64,000 bases of DNA, from assembly GCA_027559495.1 (NCBI GenBank), contig JAMXSV010000010.1, forward strand, positions 496,001 through 560,000, written 5' to 3'. The DNA is from Aurifilum marmelostoma (taxonomy: Eukaryota > Ascomycota > Sordariomycetes > Diaporthales > Cryphonectriaceae). How positions within the stretch are numbered: the first letter of the stretch is position 1; every line of letters begins with the position of its first letter. The notes below the pieces were generated by a model that worked only from the letters and a program-made list of their open reading frames with translations, made no database searches and was not told the DNA's origin. The position numbers and the translations under genes were made by a program. Positions 24,801 through 37,380 of this stretch are shown one piece after another.

Positions 24801-27800
24801 ATACTTTTTTTTTTTTGCCGGTCCTTGAAGCCAAGGGATGCTATTATTGGCACCGCCCAGCCGCTGGTATCTGCACACAAGTTCCCCAAAAGTGATCACC
24901 TGGCCCTTTTTCTGACTTGCGGGCCAGGGTGTCCTGACGGCACAAGTTTCTCTCCCCCAGCCAAACAGTACGACCATCGCAGCGCTGCTCATGCTGAGAA
25001 TCAAGGGCGGGAACGCAGCGCAGATGCAGTGATGATTCGATTCGGAGAAATGTCCGATCGGCCGCTCGGTGTCCCTCCCCTCTAGACACCAAGTCGTGAG
25101 GCTTAGTAGCCTAGCCCTCGGGACCCGACGGTAAATCTGAGTGGAGAGTAGCAGCCTAGGGGACTACCCCGTCCCATCTCTGTTGGACAAAGGGCGAAAT
25201 AGTCCTCTCGAATTGCAACATGCATGAAGCCGGGCGAGCAACTTGTAGTATCGTCGAGTATGGGATGGAAAGGGGCATCGAACAGCCTGTGGGACGCGTG
25301 CGCGGAGCCCGAAGAGGCGGGTGTGTGCGCGCCAGGCTTCTGCCCGGGCGTGGTGGACACGGAACGCAGCCCAGACTGCAACTCGATGGCACGTCTGCAT
25401 GGCTTCGGGTGGTAGTGCATGGCGTGCCTGACCCTGATGTCAGATATGTGACTCTGAACCCTCCTCCTCGCGTGGACGATGATGGTGTGCTGCACGAGCG
25501 GACAGTTTCTCGTCATAACGCTTGGGAGAGCATGTGGCAATTTGCCCGTGCGCATGGTGGGGGCGGTGTAACTATAGTCTGGTAATATTGGGGCCCTCTG
25601 GAGCGTTGTCTGCCCTATCAGGCACAGAACAGGGCGCGACGGAAACGCAAGACGATCTGCAGCACGTCAGAAATTGGCAAGCAGTCGGCTGACGGCATCC
25701 TCAGCTTTTCTTGACCATGATCAGCTGGACGCTCAGCACCTTTGCTATGGCAAACCTTGATGGGAATGATGATGGCAATTCGTATAGCAGGGTTCATCGT
25801 TGATACGGACAGAAAATACAGGGAGAGGGGGGTCAGTGGATGGTGAAGAGGGGTGTCGGTGTGGTGGGCACGGCCACTGGGCATGGGCATGGGCATGAGA
25901 ATCTTGGTGGTGGTGGTGGTGTTGGTGGAGGAGCAAGAGGAGGAGCAGATGGAGGGCCAGGTTGGTGGAAAGGACCATGGAGGATCGGGTGTGTGTACTA
26001 CTACTACTGTACAAGATACTGTGCAGCGCTGCAACCATTTCAGGCCCCCCCTATACATAGTACGCTGTGGCACAGTCTGTGTTAGTAGCCCATAGTACTT
26101 TGTAGCTGGCGGCAGGAGCCTCTACTGCTCGTTCTTGCTTCCCTATAGTACTGACCACCAGCGAGGTCCAGAGTCACACTGTACATCTCCTGCCAAAGAC
26201 GGGAAGCGGCGGTTCTGAGGTCCACTTGGGGTCAACTTGGACGAATTGACCACGAACATCCCTGAACCCGGGGGCCACGAGCAGAACCAATTGACCAGTC
26301 AGGTCAGTCTACACCTTCTGTCAGCAGCATTACTATTCCTTCTCACCTAACTTGACACACACCCAAACCGCCCCATCGAAACCCCCCCCCCAAAAAAAAG
26401 ACCACGGCATAACGCAACGCATAGAACACCGGCCCGGTAGCTCACATGTCCAACCCTGCGGAAAATGTGTCCGGAAGAGGCGTCGGTTTCAGGTAGCCTC
26501 AGTGCCGATCCCATCCTTTGAACCACCAGAGAACAGCAACCATTGTTTGCCCGCGTCACGCCTGCGACCGTTTTGGTAGTGTGCAGCTCGCGACTCGTTG
26601 CAGTAGGTCCGAATCGCGTGGCTCTTGCAGCACGCAAACAAGCACGAGCTGGCTGGATGAATCGACGGACGGACCGAGTGGATGGCAGCACGAGCTGTAA
26701 GGGAGGGGCAAAGGTACTTAACACAGCCAGATATTGACTCGCCTACCGCCTCACCGCTCATCTCATTACTCATTGAACCTGAAAACACCTGCACAATTGC
26801 CTGTCAGCAAGCTGGCCACCCAGCTTCCCTTGTGCGGAGCCCCTCGACCTCGGCAGCCTCGCGATAATCGAGCAGCCTCACCCTGCGCCCAGGGCCTCCC
26901 GACGACTCCCGCCCACCTGCTGCGAAATGAAGGGGGTGAGGGGGGAGGGGTTGACAAGAACCCAGCCCTGGTGGCTCAAGAGGAGCTTGGCGATATCGGA
27001 TGCTCATCGAGGCGGCACATGTCTATAAACGGTATGCCCGAGCCGTTCAGCATGTGCCGCCCCTTCTGATTCTGGTCAGACGTGTCAGAACCGGCGTGCT
27101 CACCCATCAGACATGACACGGGGCGGGTATCGACCTCGAGGAGTGTGCCCATGTGGCTGCACACTTGGCACCACTCATTCCCGCCTGTGGATCGATCTTC
27201 CAAGGCACTGCCGAGTCCGATGTCACAGCGGATCACAAGACATTCAGATCCTGTCGTTGCCGTCGAGCCCACCAACGACATCCACACCCACACACGGTCC
27301 GTTGATCCCCGGATTGCATTGCTAATACCTGCAAGCTGGACGGGCCAGGACGTGCCCTGACAATAGCGATGGACCTTGCAAGGAGAGCCCCTCTCCTGGC
27401 AACAGGCTTCGAGACCACAGGGCGTGACGACGACGGCGATGACGACGACGGCGGCGACCGCGAGCGAATACCGAGTCGGGCGGATGGATGGACGGAGCTG
27501 ACTTGCTAGAGTATAACGGCCAATACATGAAAGCGTGGCTATGACAACAGCAGCAAGAAGGGCCAGCTAGACAAACGACGCCCCAAGTTATTTGTGGCTT
27601 CCACGGACGGCGGCCCTCAGACTAACCCCCACGAGAGCCACTTTTTAGTCTTCTCGAGGCTGGGGAACCCCCTGCCCATGATCCTCACTGCACATGACTG
27701 CGCAGCCCAGGCAGCCTCTTCTCTGTTCCCGGCTAGATTCCCGCACTGTATCCAGAAAAGTATCCAGAAAACAATCACTGTAACCCCAAATCGACAAACT

Positions 27801-28284
27801 CCCTCGCTGGACCCTGGCAGCTACCGCATGTCTGATGAGGCAGCACTTCAGCAGCCCTGGTTGCGCACTAAATGCTACGTACCTCGTACTATGTACGTCG
27901 TTCTCAGCCCAGTATATTTCCGTCCGTTCCTCGAACGTCCAATAGGTGTGCGTCTGACCCCGGGTCAGGCAAAGTGGGATTGCTCAGAAGCACCGAGCAC
28001 GCCTCGGATTCCCGATGAATAAGACTGAGTAAAAGGAGGGACACAGAGAAGGAGAGAATGGAGTCCACGTCAGATTCTTTTGCGGCACAACCGCCCCGTC
28101 TCCTGGTAAGTATAAAATATCCCCAGGTCGCCTACCCAGCTCCTGCTCTCTATCCCCCTCCCACCATCTTATCCCACGCCCACGCCTCACCTGTCCCCTA
28201 CTGCCGCTTCTGCATATCATCCCACGCTACCGACCATACCCTATCCGTGGTTCTCCCATCTCTCTTCCCACCCTCAGGTTTATA
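21860..28284. other. Long gene-poor region between the CBM1 and aldolase genes
   Basis: About 6.4 kb without a supported gene. The longest frame, 24125-24895, encodes 256 residues with no domain, odd Cys/Arg-rich composition and overlapping rival frames, so I do not call it. A short direct repeat (TTCCCGCCCGGTA) occurs twice within 80 bases near 22475 and 22540. A GGT-rich patch lies at 25900-25930. Confidence 0.5.
28111..28117 (+). promoter_or_regulatory. TATA box of the aldolase gene
   Basis: TATAAAA, 168 bases before the ATG at 28285, followed by a C/T-rich leader. Confidence 0.5.
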
Positions 28285-29424
28285 ATGGCTCCCCATCTTG
28301 ATGCGCCACCTGCCGGCAGCTACGCGTCTGGCTTCAACAGGGGCATCACACGTCCTGCCGGCTCGTCGACAACCCGTGCACCTCCCAACAACCTTGGCCC
28401 GGCAACTTCCGATTCGTCCCTGAGCAGCTCCTTCGAGAGCGATGCAGCAGCGGACAATGACTGGCATCTCAGCCGGCCGCTGGTCCCCGGCATCTATGTT
28501 CCCACAATGTGCTTTTTCGAACAAGACACCGAGGACATTGATGTGGCTACCATTGCCAGCCATGCTGTGCGTCTAGCTCGTGCAGGTGTGACAGGGCTTG
28601 CCACGCAGGGCTCAAACGGAGAGGCTGTCCATCTCACCCATGCCGAGAGGTCCCTGGTCACAGCTACCACGCGGAAGGCCTTGAACGATGCTGGTTTCTC
28701 ATCCATGCCCATCATCGTGGGCTGCGGATCCCAGAGCGTGCGAGAGACTGTGCAGCTCTGCACTGAGGCGTGGGAAGCAGGGGGTGACTACGCCTTGGTT
28801 CTGCCTCCTGCCTACTACTCATCTCTGTTCGCCCCAGCCTCCGGGACGATTCTGGATTTCTTCCGCGCGGTGGCCGACGTTTCGCCTATTCCCATCATCA
28901 TCTACAACTTTCCGGGTGGTGCCGGCGGCGTGGACCTCTCGTCCGATGTCATCACCAAGCTGGCAGAACACCCCAACATCGTGGGCGTTAAGCTCACCTG
29001 CGGCAACACGGGCAAGCTGGCACGAGTGGCTGCCGCCACCAAGAAGCTGAGCAAGAACCACGACCCCCAGCGGCCTGATTTTCTCGTCCTCGCCGGATCT
29101 GCCGACTTCACCATTCAGGCCCTCGTCGCGGGTGGTCACGGCATCTTGGCAGGCCTGGCCAATATCTCCCCCAAGGCCTGCATCAAAACAATGCAGCTCT
29201 TCAACTCTGGCAGCCTCGCTGAAGCCCAAGAGATGCAAGCTGTGGTTGCTGCAGGAGACTGGGCCGCCATTCAGAACGGCGTTGTGGGCACCAAGGAAGG
29301 CTTGCGTGTGTGGAGTGGGTATGGTGGATATTGCAGGAGCCCGCTCCCGAAGCCAACTTCGGAGCAGTCTCAGAAGTTCAAGGAAGGCTTTAGGGACCTC
29401 GTGATACTCGAGAAGAGTTTGTGA
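28285..29424 (+). CDS. DHDPS/KDG-aldolase (DapA) family enzyme
   Basis: Intron-free, 379 aa. After a disordered extension of about 70 residues comes the (beta/alpha)8 fold of class I pyruvate-type aldolases: GIYVPTMCFF, the GSNGEAVHLT block at 109-118 (pyruvate-binding loop), the catalytic Tyr207 in IIIYNFPGG and the Schiff-base Lys236 in VGVKLTC. Fungi make lysine by the aminoadipate route, so true dihydrodipicolinate synthase is unlikely; members of this family in filamentous fungi include L-threo-3-deoxy-hexulosonate aldolase of D-galacturonate catabolism and 4-hydroxy-2-oxoglutarate-type aldolases. Which substrate this one uses cannot be read from sequence. Ser110-Asn111 replaces the Thr-Thr pair of bacterial DapA. 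No targeting peptide is evident, so it is presumably cytosolic. Confidence 0.9.
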   Translation: MAPHLDAPPAGSYASGFNRGITRPAGSSTTRAPPNNLGPATSDSSLSSSFESDAAADNDWHLSRPLVPGIYVPTMCFFEQDTEDIDVATIASHAVRLARAGVTGLATQGSNGEAVHLTHAERSLVTATTRKALNDAGFSSMPIIVGCGSQSVRETVQLCTEAWEAGGDYALVLPPAYYSSLFAPASGTILDFFRAVADVSPIPIIIYNFPGGAGGVDLSSDVITKLAEHPNIVGVKLTCGNTGKLARVAAATKKLSKNHDPQRPDFLVLAGSADFTIQALVAGGHGILAGLANISPKACIKTMQLFNSGSLAEAQEMQAVVAAGDWAAIQNGVVGTKEGLRVWSGYGGYCRSPLPKPTSEQSQKFKEGFRDLVILEKSL

Positions 29425-31351
29425 TTTATTAATTGGTGATCCAGGAATGTCTTGAAACATCCAGTCAGTTAAGAGCGATGTTTCCTGGCGTGTTGACAAA
29501 TCGCTTGGTCGTTTGAAGACAACTAGGCAAGACTCATATTTTCTATCATTTCTCTATCCGATTGCCACACCCTCCAAGATATCTGAAGTTGAACTTCATC
29601 GTTATTTCATTATATCAGGACTGAGATACATACTTGGGAGAAACGGTTTGTGCTGCAGTACCGAAGATAGACGTTTAAGTAGCCCACAAACTCGAATAAT
29701 AGTAGCCAGTCAAGAGTCCAATGATAAACTATATATTGATCGCTTTCCTATCCTATAACGAGACTTGACTTTTGTGGAATCGGTTCTGCAAAGTAGAAGA
29801 ATGGTACTGACTGACTTTGACTATTGGGCTACACGAAAAGCTTCTGCTGGCTGATTATATCAATTCGTTTCACAGCGTGTTTATTGGCCTGCTCCTTCTA
29901 TCACTCCCTGACATCGCAGTCGAAGCAGAAGATGTCCTCCACGCCATGTCACAATACATGTAGCTGTTAGGACAAAACAATGGCGGGAGTCTCAATGTCC
30001 TTATCAGCCTTTACTCTGGGAAAATCCTTGGGGCGTTATTTACGACCGCTGTCATATGACAGCGCGAACCATACTGCAGTGGCCACTTCAAAAGTGTCAT
30101 CAAAGCCACGACTTGCCTCGGGCTACTGAAAGTGGCGTGAGACCTCTGTCATGATCTGGCTACCGTCTGGGAAGTAATCTGACAGAAGAGGAGATGAGTA
30201 TCAGCTGACACAGAGCCTTCTGCGCGCACAGGAATCGACTCTGTCCCCCAATGTTGCGTATTGAATTATGTCTTATCTGCACACGTTCCGTCCCCGACCG
30301 GGAATATTTCTCTGTAGGAAAGAGGAAAACTTGACCAGCTGATCAAAAGATAATCTGACCGATCTGTGTTTGTAACGTCCCGTCGGATGAGAAGGAGTGG
30401 TGGGTCCCAGTGTTTGATGACGCGATGTTGGTTCCAAGTCACGTCTCACTCATCCAGCTGGCAGCCACACGGGTTTGATGATGCGAGACTTTTCCTCCTT
30501 TTGCCGCGCCGGTCTTGTCTACGACAGGTGAGTTCTCGCAGTGCTCGGAGCGAGAGCCCTGTCATCATACACACCATGTTGGTTTCTCCCGGTACGACAT
30601 CGGGTGAGCTCTCACCGATGCCCGTGGTTTTATGGATGCCACACGGTTTCCTAGCACGAGCAGATAGGCAACAAAGACGGCGAATGGGCTTTCTTCAGAA
30701 CATCATGGTAGTGTGAGACGGCGCCAGAGGAGCCGCTGGTGTTGCACAATCGACAGCGATCGGCGACCAGCTGAGCCGAGCGCGCTGCAGCGGATTTGTT
30801 TACATGTAGCCACCGCGCGTCACTGGCTTAGTAGGGCCTTGCCGCAGCCCCTTGATTTCTGTCTTTTGAAGTTGGAGGGACTACATGATGCCTGAAAAGG
30901 TGTGATTTTCTCTGGAAGCTGACGGTGCTGCTAAACCCTCTACTCACATGGCTCTTGATAGCGGTTTTGATCATGCGATATAGAGCCTCATACTGTTTGC
31001 ATGACTTGCCGGTGTTTGTTGGATACGTGATGGAAGGCCAAACAGAGAAAGAGAGAGAGGAAAATAAATAAACAAAAGTCGCGATGGTATGTCTTGATGG
31101 GTGGGTGAGTCGCCTGCGAAGCCCAAGACGCTTGTGAAGCAGCTGGATACTTGCGGTCGCTGATTTTCATTGAAGCCCGAGAGGTGAAACGAGAGCACAC
31201 GTCTTGCAATCACGAGCGGTTATTAAAAAGCGTAGCGTAGACTGAGGGTATCACTCGTGACAACCCTGGAAATTTCCAGCCATGTGCATCCTTTCGAAGC
31301 CATACCGAATATAATGCTTATGTTGAAACCTGCCCTAACCATATCAATATT
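29425..31351. other. Intergenic region between the aldolase and CorA-like genes
   Basis: About 1.9 kb holding the 3' ends of two convergent genes. Short imperfect repeats of TTTGATGATGCGA-like sequence occur near 30413, 30473 and 30966. No gene recognised. Confidence 0.5.
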
Positions 31352-34300
31352 TCATTCATATATATATACCCTGTCCGCTGAGGTACTGGTCACCGTCGGG
31401 GTGTATGTCGCAATCAGCATCAATCTTCTAATGCCCATACCAAGAACGACGAGCAAGACGGCCAGCGCGAGGCAAACGGTGACTGCGACCTTGGCTGTAG
31501 TAGCCAGCGTCGAGGTCCAGATGGTGGACGGCACCACAACAAGTATTATACCCAGAGTGCTGTAAGCGAGGAGTGGTAAAAGGCGTGGGGAGTGCAGGGC
31601 TTTGCGGATCCCACCACGAGTATCCTTACTCATCTGCTTCACGTCGTCGATCCTGAGCACGAGCAGAACGAAGGGGATAGCGAGGGCGAGGCTGATGCTC
31701 ACTAAAAGATGGTTTGATTCATGGTTAGTAGTTGTGATCGGATAAAGAAGTGCGAGGATGATGGCACCGATCTGAAAAGGTTCGACACTGGAGTGACATA
31801 TGGATAACGCCACACATGATGCCCGAGACTTACGCATGTATTTGAGAATGTAGCCCAGTTCAAGCTTTCCAGCCTCGTTTACTGGAAAGACATCAATGTT
31901 GATGGCGAAGAAAGCCGCCATGAATGATAATGGCAGCTGTGGACTGGTTAGTGAGTTGTCCGCAAACTGATATCCTTGGTCATCCCTTCAGCGAAAGGGA
32001 ATGGTAGGGTGGGGACATGGGGAAGAGGGGTGATTTCTCTTTAGCTCAAAACTGTTGGACCGACGTACAAAGATGATTGTGACGACAGTAAAGACCATGA
32101 GGATCTTGCCCTGCCTAGCAGTCTCTTCTGCTTGTTTATTCATCTCCTTGGTCTGTTGGATCTGCACTTGTGTGTTCTTGACCGTGTCTCTTGCTAATAT
32201 ACGCGAAGATATAGCCTCGGAAAAATTGGCCTGCTTCTGCTTCAGGTCGATGAGATGTTTGAGCTGCCAGCAATTCAGTATCATCGTGCCTAACAGCACC
32301 AAAGCGGTCAAGTATGATCCAGTGACTTGAGCAATTAGGTCTTGACTTGATTTTGTCAGGTTAACTTCACTCACCGAATCACGCGCCGTCTTGGCTAGCT
32401 TTTCCATCTCTGTTATGCGGTCTAGGTGATGTTCAGGGCAGCTCAGGTCTATCACAGAACGGACCTCGTCGCTGTCCTGGTGACCAAGGCCAAGCTTCTT
32501 TCGCCCCTGCACGAGGATAGAGTCGAGCTGCTGCACGGCCATATTCTGGTCTTTCAGGACCAGTTTCAAGATCCGCAACTCATCCTGTACGTCTTCTATC
32601 TCGACGAGTAGATCGATTTCTGTCGAGATGTTGAGATCTTCATCTGTCGGCTCTTCGTCGTGGTGGTAAGGGTTGCGGCTCAGTTCTCTCTTGAAATTGT
32701 AGAGGCTTTGCGTCGCTTCCTCGATCTAATTCCCATGCAGGAGCTGGTTAGTATGAGGTTTAAATTGTTTCTTGGTTGTGCACTTACAATGCTGCCGATC
32801 GAGCGCTCGAAAAAGTCGAAAAACTGCATCTCCTCGGGGATCTGGTTCTCGTCAAAGACAGAAACACAGCAGGTAGCAATGAGCCCGGCCAAGTCATATA
32901 TGGATGTAACAGGCTCTCTTGCTGTTTCTTTGAGATGACGCATGATTCTGTGCTGGACATCCATGGGGTCTGCGCCGGAGTTCCCCTGACTTTGAGGTCT
33001 AGGAGCCACATTCAAGTCTTTTTCTTCAGCTGGCTCGACCTCGATGCCCTCTACAATATCTGGGATATTGGGATCTTGATTCGAGCTTTCATGAGCCGGA
33101 GTCATGAAAAAAGGTGCAAACATCTCATACGCTGGTCCTGGTGGCTGGATTGATGGGCCCTGTAGTAGTATGTCATCTTCAGGTATTATTGCCCTTGTCG
33201 CTGACGTAGTAGGTTTGGCAATATCATTATTCCACCGAGTAGGAAGGCAGGTGATTAGAGTGTCTACTCGAGTGATTGAATGGGTTAGCAAAAGCTTAGT
33301 GCTAGGGCACCCGAGGCCGATTTATAGGTATATCAACGGCACTCGTACCTCCATTGATAACCCACAGCCACATCTGATCAACCATGAAGATCTTGGGAGA
33401 TGGGTCCATTTTAGTGTAGCGATACACCACCTGATCTTGGTCGCGGCGAGAAATGTCTTCGAGGTGAGAATAGAAATATTGATCGAGGGTCCTCCGTGGC
33501 TGGTATGGTATTTGTCCATTGTCCTCGGGAACTCCGTAGCCGCGCATGAGGCTCACGTGGGGGATTCTAGCTCTCTCATAATCGGGTTGTAAGATCTCCA
33601 TGAGTCCCTTCTTTGCCTTCTTCTTGGATTGTTTAGCGCGTACGTGGCCGGGGAAGAAGTATGTGAGCCTTGTATTTGTGTGAGCTTTTGCTAGCTTAGG
33701 TAGGACATCATTTGTTCCACGCTCCACGCCACCCCCCTCGGACCCTGAGGCTAGCATTCGTGGCCGGAGGTGGAGCGTTTCCGGTTGATGTAAGAGGAAG
33801 AGGATGTGGGGTGGGAGACATGGAAGACTGTTCTGGCCGGCGAGTGCTTGCGGCTGGAGGCGGAGGAGGCCTCACAACGATCCCAGGTGGTGGTGGACCA
33901 GGTGGTGGTGGACCAGGTGGTGGTGGACCAGGTGGTGGTTGACCAGGTGGTAAAAATGAGCGCCAATTCATACCAGGAGGAGGAGGCGTAGGAAAAGGCG
34001 GCGGCGGAGGATGCGAGGCACCTCGAACTTTGAACATGCCCGAAAGAGTAGTATTTTTCATGGGTCCTCGAGTTCTTTTCCTCGGGTTGAGGAGTTCTGC
34101 CTCTTGAATCGCTTGTTTGTGATCTCTGAATATCTCATAATTGAGATATGGAATCTGTTGTTGTTATTGAATTAGCCGTCACGTTCCACTCGGTAGTGTT
34201 CCGCAAGGCATAATTTATGTCTTACGAATGAGACAGCCTGCTCCGTTCTTCTGTTTTCCCATGACATGGCCGGATCTGTCTGGATTAACGGGGTTAGCAT

Positions 34301-35668
34301 CTCGGCGATGGTATAGGTAACAGTATTCACAGTGACTGCCAACCTTGGGAGACCTGGAAAGTGGTCTCATGTAGGAAAATCCACCGGCCCTCTGACGTGT
34401 GCCACGTCCTTTGATCGGACTTAGTCCTAGTTTTGATCGGAACTCGTCGTCTGGCATCGTGGCATTGGGTTTTCTCTCAGCAAGCAAGCGAGTGATGAGA
34501 TCCTAGTTCCTGTTAATTATCACAATTTCTTCATCGATGATTAACTTCCTCACTGAGGACTTCACTTACTGTTACCCATGCCATCTGTTCGGGGCGGCCA
34601 GATCAGTAACTGAACCCAAATCAGAGAGGACACAAGAGGAAATGTTGTTTTACATTGTTTGCCGGAATATGATACCAGGTGAAGGTTGGTTCCCCCCTCG
34701 TAGTCTTTGGTCCTGGGGAACTGGCGGTAGGGCTGAGAGGACTCTTCGGAGGACCGCTGAAGAGCGCGCCCGGTCCTTTGCCGTATATGAGCTCATCTAT
34801 AGAGATCAGGACTGGCTGGGAGCGTTGCTCGCTTTGTCCGATGAAAAATTGGACAACCACCGCCTGTATCGATTCACAAGCGAGCTGCCTGCTCTGGCCT
34901 CTGGGCTTCTTAGGGAAGCCCACATTTTTCGGCCGCAACTCTGGCTCACTCTTCCTAGGTCCAATCTCTGGGCCCTGAAGTAAGTAATCTTGCCTGAGGA
35001 TCCTGAGGAGGTCCTCGTTGTCCTTGGCGAGGTCCTCGGCCGTCTTGCCGTCTTCTGACTCTACCGTCTTATCTGCCCCGTGGTGTAAAAGATATTGCAC
35101 GAGGTCTTTGTTTTGTGACGACACAGCGATGAGCAGAGGCGTTTGGCCATCCATGCGTCTAGCCTCGATGTTCGCGCCCTTCTCGATGAGGAATTTGACC
35201 ACTGCAACACAGTCTTGCTCGCATGCCCGGATCAGAGCCGTCGACTGCTCTGTCTCGTTGACAGATTCGATGGATGCTCCTGTTGCCAATAACTCGACAA
35301 TATCCAAAAATCCCTTTTCTGCAGCGAGCAGAAGTGGCTTTCTGCCATCTGCAGCAGCGGCCTCCAGGGCGTCGCCCCTCTCCATCAATTTCCGGACAAG
35401 TTCCTTATCTCCAGACTCAACGGCAACATGTAAAGGCGTCCACAAGCCGACATCTTCGTTGGGCTCTGTTGGCGAGAGATGCTGTTCTGCTGGCTGAGCC
35501 AGATCGTCCCCCCTCCTCGACCTCAACTGGGCTTGCATGTTTTGCCAATGGAGCCGGCACAACCTCCGGCTCATTATCAGCTGGTTGTCCTTCCACTGAA
35601 CTGACTTCGCTCGTATCATTGATTGACCACAGCTGTCGCAGCGATTGACCTAATCCACTCATCGTCAT
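31352..35668 (-). CDS. Ankyrin-repeat CorA-like membrane protein; two one-base frameshifts
   Basis: Ten exons: 35668-34654, 34584-34570, 34502-34344, 34279-34226, 34154-33349, 33263-32788, 32725-32375, 32263-32069, 31936-31834, 31701-31352. With one base removed from each C6 run at 35508-35513 and 33732-33737 they give 1173 aa. N-terminus: four to five ankyrin repeats (GLWTPLHVAVESGDKELV, DGRKPLLLAAEKG, DGQTPLLIAV), then the family block TWYHIPANN-MAWVT. A PPPPG-repeat insert precedes RRTLDQYFY, RDQDQVVYRYT and MVDQMWLWVING, all hallmarks of fungal CorA-like proteins. The membrane part holds VFTVVTIIF-LPLSFMAAFFAIN, a diverged CorA signature without GMN, a second helix, and two more C-terminal helices. 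Exon 2 is only 15 nt. Mg2+ transport is a family guess; ankyrin fusion suggests a signalling role. Start ATG 35668 or 35662. Confidence 0.8.
33883..33942. repeat. 15-bp tandem repeat encoding PPPPG
   Basis: Four consecutive 15-bp units (CCAGGTGGTGGTGGA, the last with one change) inside exon 5 of the CorA-like gene. On the minus strand they encode the collagen-like PPPPG pentapeptide; copy-number change keeps the frame. Confidence 0.93.
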
Positions 35669-36156
35669 CGATGGGAAGAGTCAGACGGTGAAGGTAACAA
35701 ATTTCCAGATGCCATTGGAAAGTCGAGTCGCGGACAGCGAGGGGGGGGGGAGGGCAGATTATGGCCATTATTCTGCTTGAATAACGCCTGGATGCGGCTG
35801 AACACCTTCCATTGGGTTACAGTAGGATTCAGTGGAGATCCAGCTGCCCATCAAGAAGTTTTCTTAGTGGTTCAGGCTGCCTAGGATCACAAGCGCTTAC
35901 CGATTCCCAAGCGCAACCTTATCATATATATTATTCCACTTGTCGAAAACGCAAGCGAAGTCCTGCATGCATAGCTAGGGTGGTGGGGTGGTCCCTCCCC
36001 CCCCCCCCTTCTTTACCTTGCGCCTCTCAAAATGAACATTTGAGCTGCCAGCTGGGAGTCCCGAGTCCACAAACAAGACATCATCATGCACGCACTGTCT
36101 CGACGAACATCGGATTGTTAACTTCTCTCACTGATATCCTCCCATATCTATCCGAA
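35669..36156. promoter_or_regulatory. Divergent promoter region of the CorA-like and FIG1 genes
   Basis: 488 bp between two divergent start codons. An AT-rich TATATATTA stretch lies at about 35924-35933, roughly 225 bases from the FIG1 ATG. A C12-type run at 35997-36008 and a G9 run near 35741 are present. Confidence 0.5.
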
Positions 36157-37380
36157 ATGGCTGTTAGTGGTATGCTCAGCTGGTTACCTGCCTCGAAGTC
36201 GCCAAAGAAGTCGAAGAGGAACAACTCCTCGCGAGGGTCACAGGCAACAATTTCCTCAACCAGATCAGATAGGGTACGCCCCTCGCAGAGATCAGACAGG
36301 TTCCAGGCATCGAGGAACTCGAGGCCGCCTCGATCCTCTCGGGGATCCAACGCAACGACTATCTCAACGAATGGAGCCACACCGGCATGGAAAAGTTTTG
36401 TGCCTAGAGTCTATTATCACCACGTCTTGATGATCTTGTGCGCGGTTGGGATCGTTTTCTTCTGTGAGTCGGTGACACCTGACCCGTGAATAACAATCCT
36501 CTGGTCATCAAATGATCAAGAACCACGTACCGTAGTTACTGAACTCAGACTCTACTCTTAGCACTCATCTCTGCCGGTTGTGTCGTGCAGAGACTCCGCG
36601 ACATTTATCTGCTCTCACTGTCGTACAAAAGTCCCGAAAACACACCTAATAGTAACATCTCAGCGCTGCTCGCATCCGTGGTCGGCAACACCACTCACCC
36701 ACTCGAAGTACGCGTGGGATTCATCGGGGCTTGTGTCAGGTTGCCCTCGGGTTGGTCATGTTCGCCGGATTTCAACACCATCATCAACAGAGTCTCTGAG
36801 GTACCCACGACAGCCAATGCGACAACCACATATGATCCACTTGGCCTTGTTGGTATTGGAAAAAGCTTCAGAGACGAGGTCGTGTTTGACGGACTGATGT
36901 AAGCGCCCCCGAACTATGACATGCCACTTTCGTCGATAACTATCACAGGCACATATATCTGACACATCCCACGCCGCTATCAGGTTCATAGCAGTGGCCT
37001 GTAGTTTCGTGTATTTCTGCCTTTTGATGATCATAAGGCCTGCGAGGGAGGCGATGATGCCAGCAGTGTCTGAAGCCAGCGAGCGGTCGTCCAGCAGGGC
37101 AGGAAACAGCGATATTGACTGGAGACAATACAGCCGTCATGTGCTACCTCGATTGGATGCGACAATCTATGTTGCCCTCGGAGCTGCCATAATGGCTCTG
37201 CTATCCGTCTTTTGGCAACATCTGGCCAGTTCAGGGACGGCAACGATGGTCACGGTCTTGACAGACGGGGCTGTCAAGACAAGCCTCGGGCCTGTGGCGA
37301 TGGGGCTGGGCTGGGCAGCAGTATTTATTCATTTCGTGGTCTTCCTGATGTGCTTGGTCATGAGACTAAGCATAAGTTAG
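36157..37380 (+). CDS. FIG1: Fig1-family calcium regulator and membrane-fusion protein
   Basis: Exons 36157-36463, 36562-36898 and 36984-37380 give 346 aa. Introns of 98 and 85 bp have GTGAGT and GTAAGC donors. The first 85 residues are basic and Ser/Arg rich, presumably cytosolic. Four hydrophobic segments follow: HHVLMILCAVGIVFF-continuing, FIAVACSFVYFCLLMII, ATIYVALGAAIMALLSVF and VAMGLGWAAVFIHFVVFLM. The large loop between the first two contains VGFIGACVRLPSGWSCS, the GFxGxC...C signature of the Fig1/claudin-like family, and three N-glycosylation sites. In yeast Fig1 aids pheromone-induced Ca2+ influx and fusion of mating cells; in filamentous fungi homologues affect hyphal fusion and sexual development. 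The assignment rests on signature and topology. The gene converges with MAK5. Confidence 0.82.

Noticed and set aside
24125..24895. 256-aa open frame on the plus strand
   Set aside because: No domain, Cys/Arg/His-heavy random-looking composition, overlapped by other frames of similar quality; likely chance.
28285..29424. Lysine-pathway dihydrodipicolinate synthase
   Set aside because: Fungi make lysine via aminoadipate; the Thr-Thr pair of DapA is Ser-Asn here. Called only at family level.
30366..30716. 116-aa plus-strand frame after the aldolase gene
   Set aside because: Built on short imperfect repeats, no domain or splice signals.
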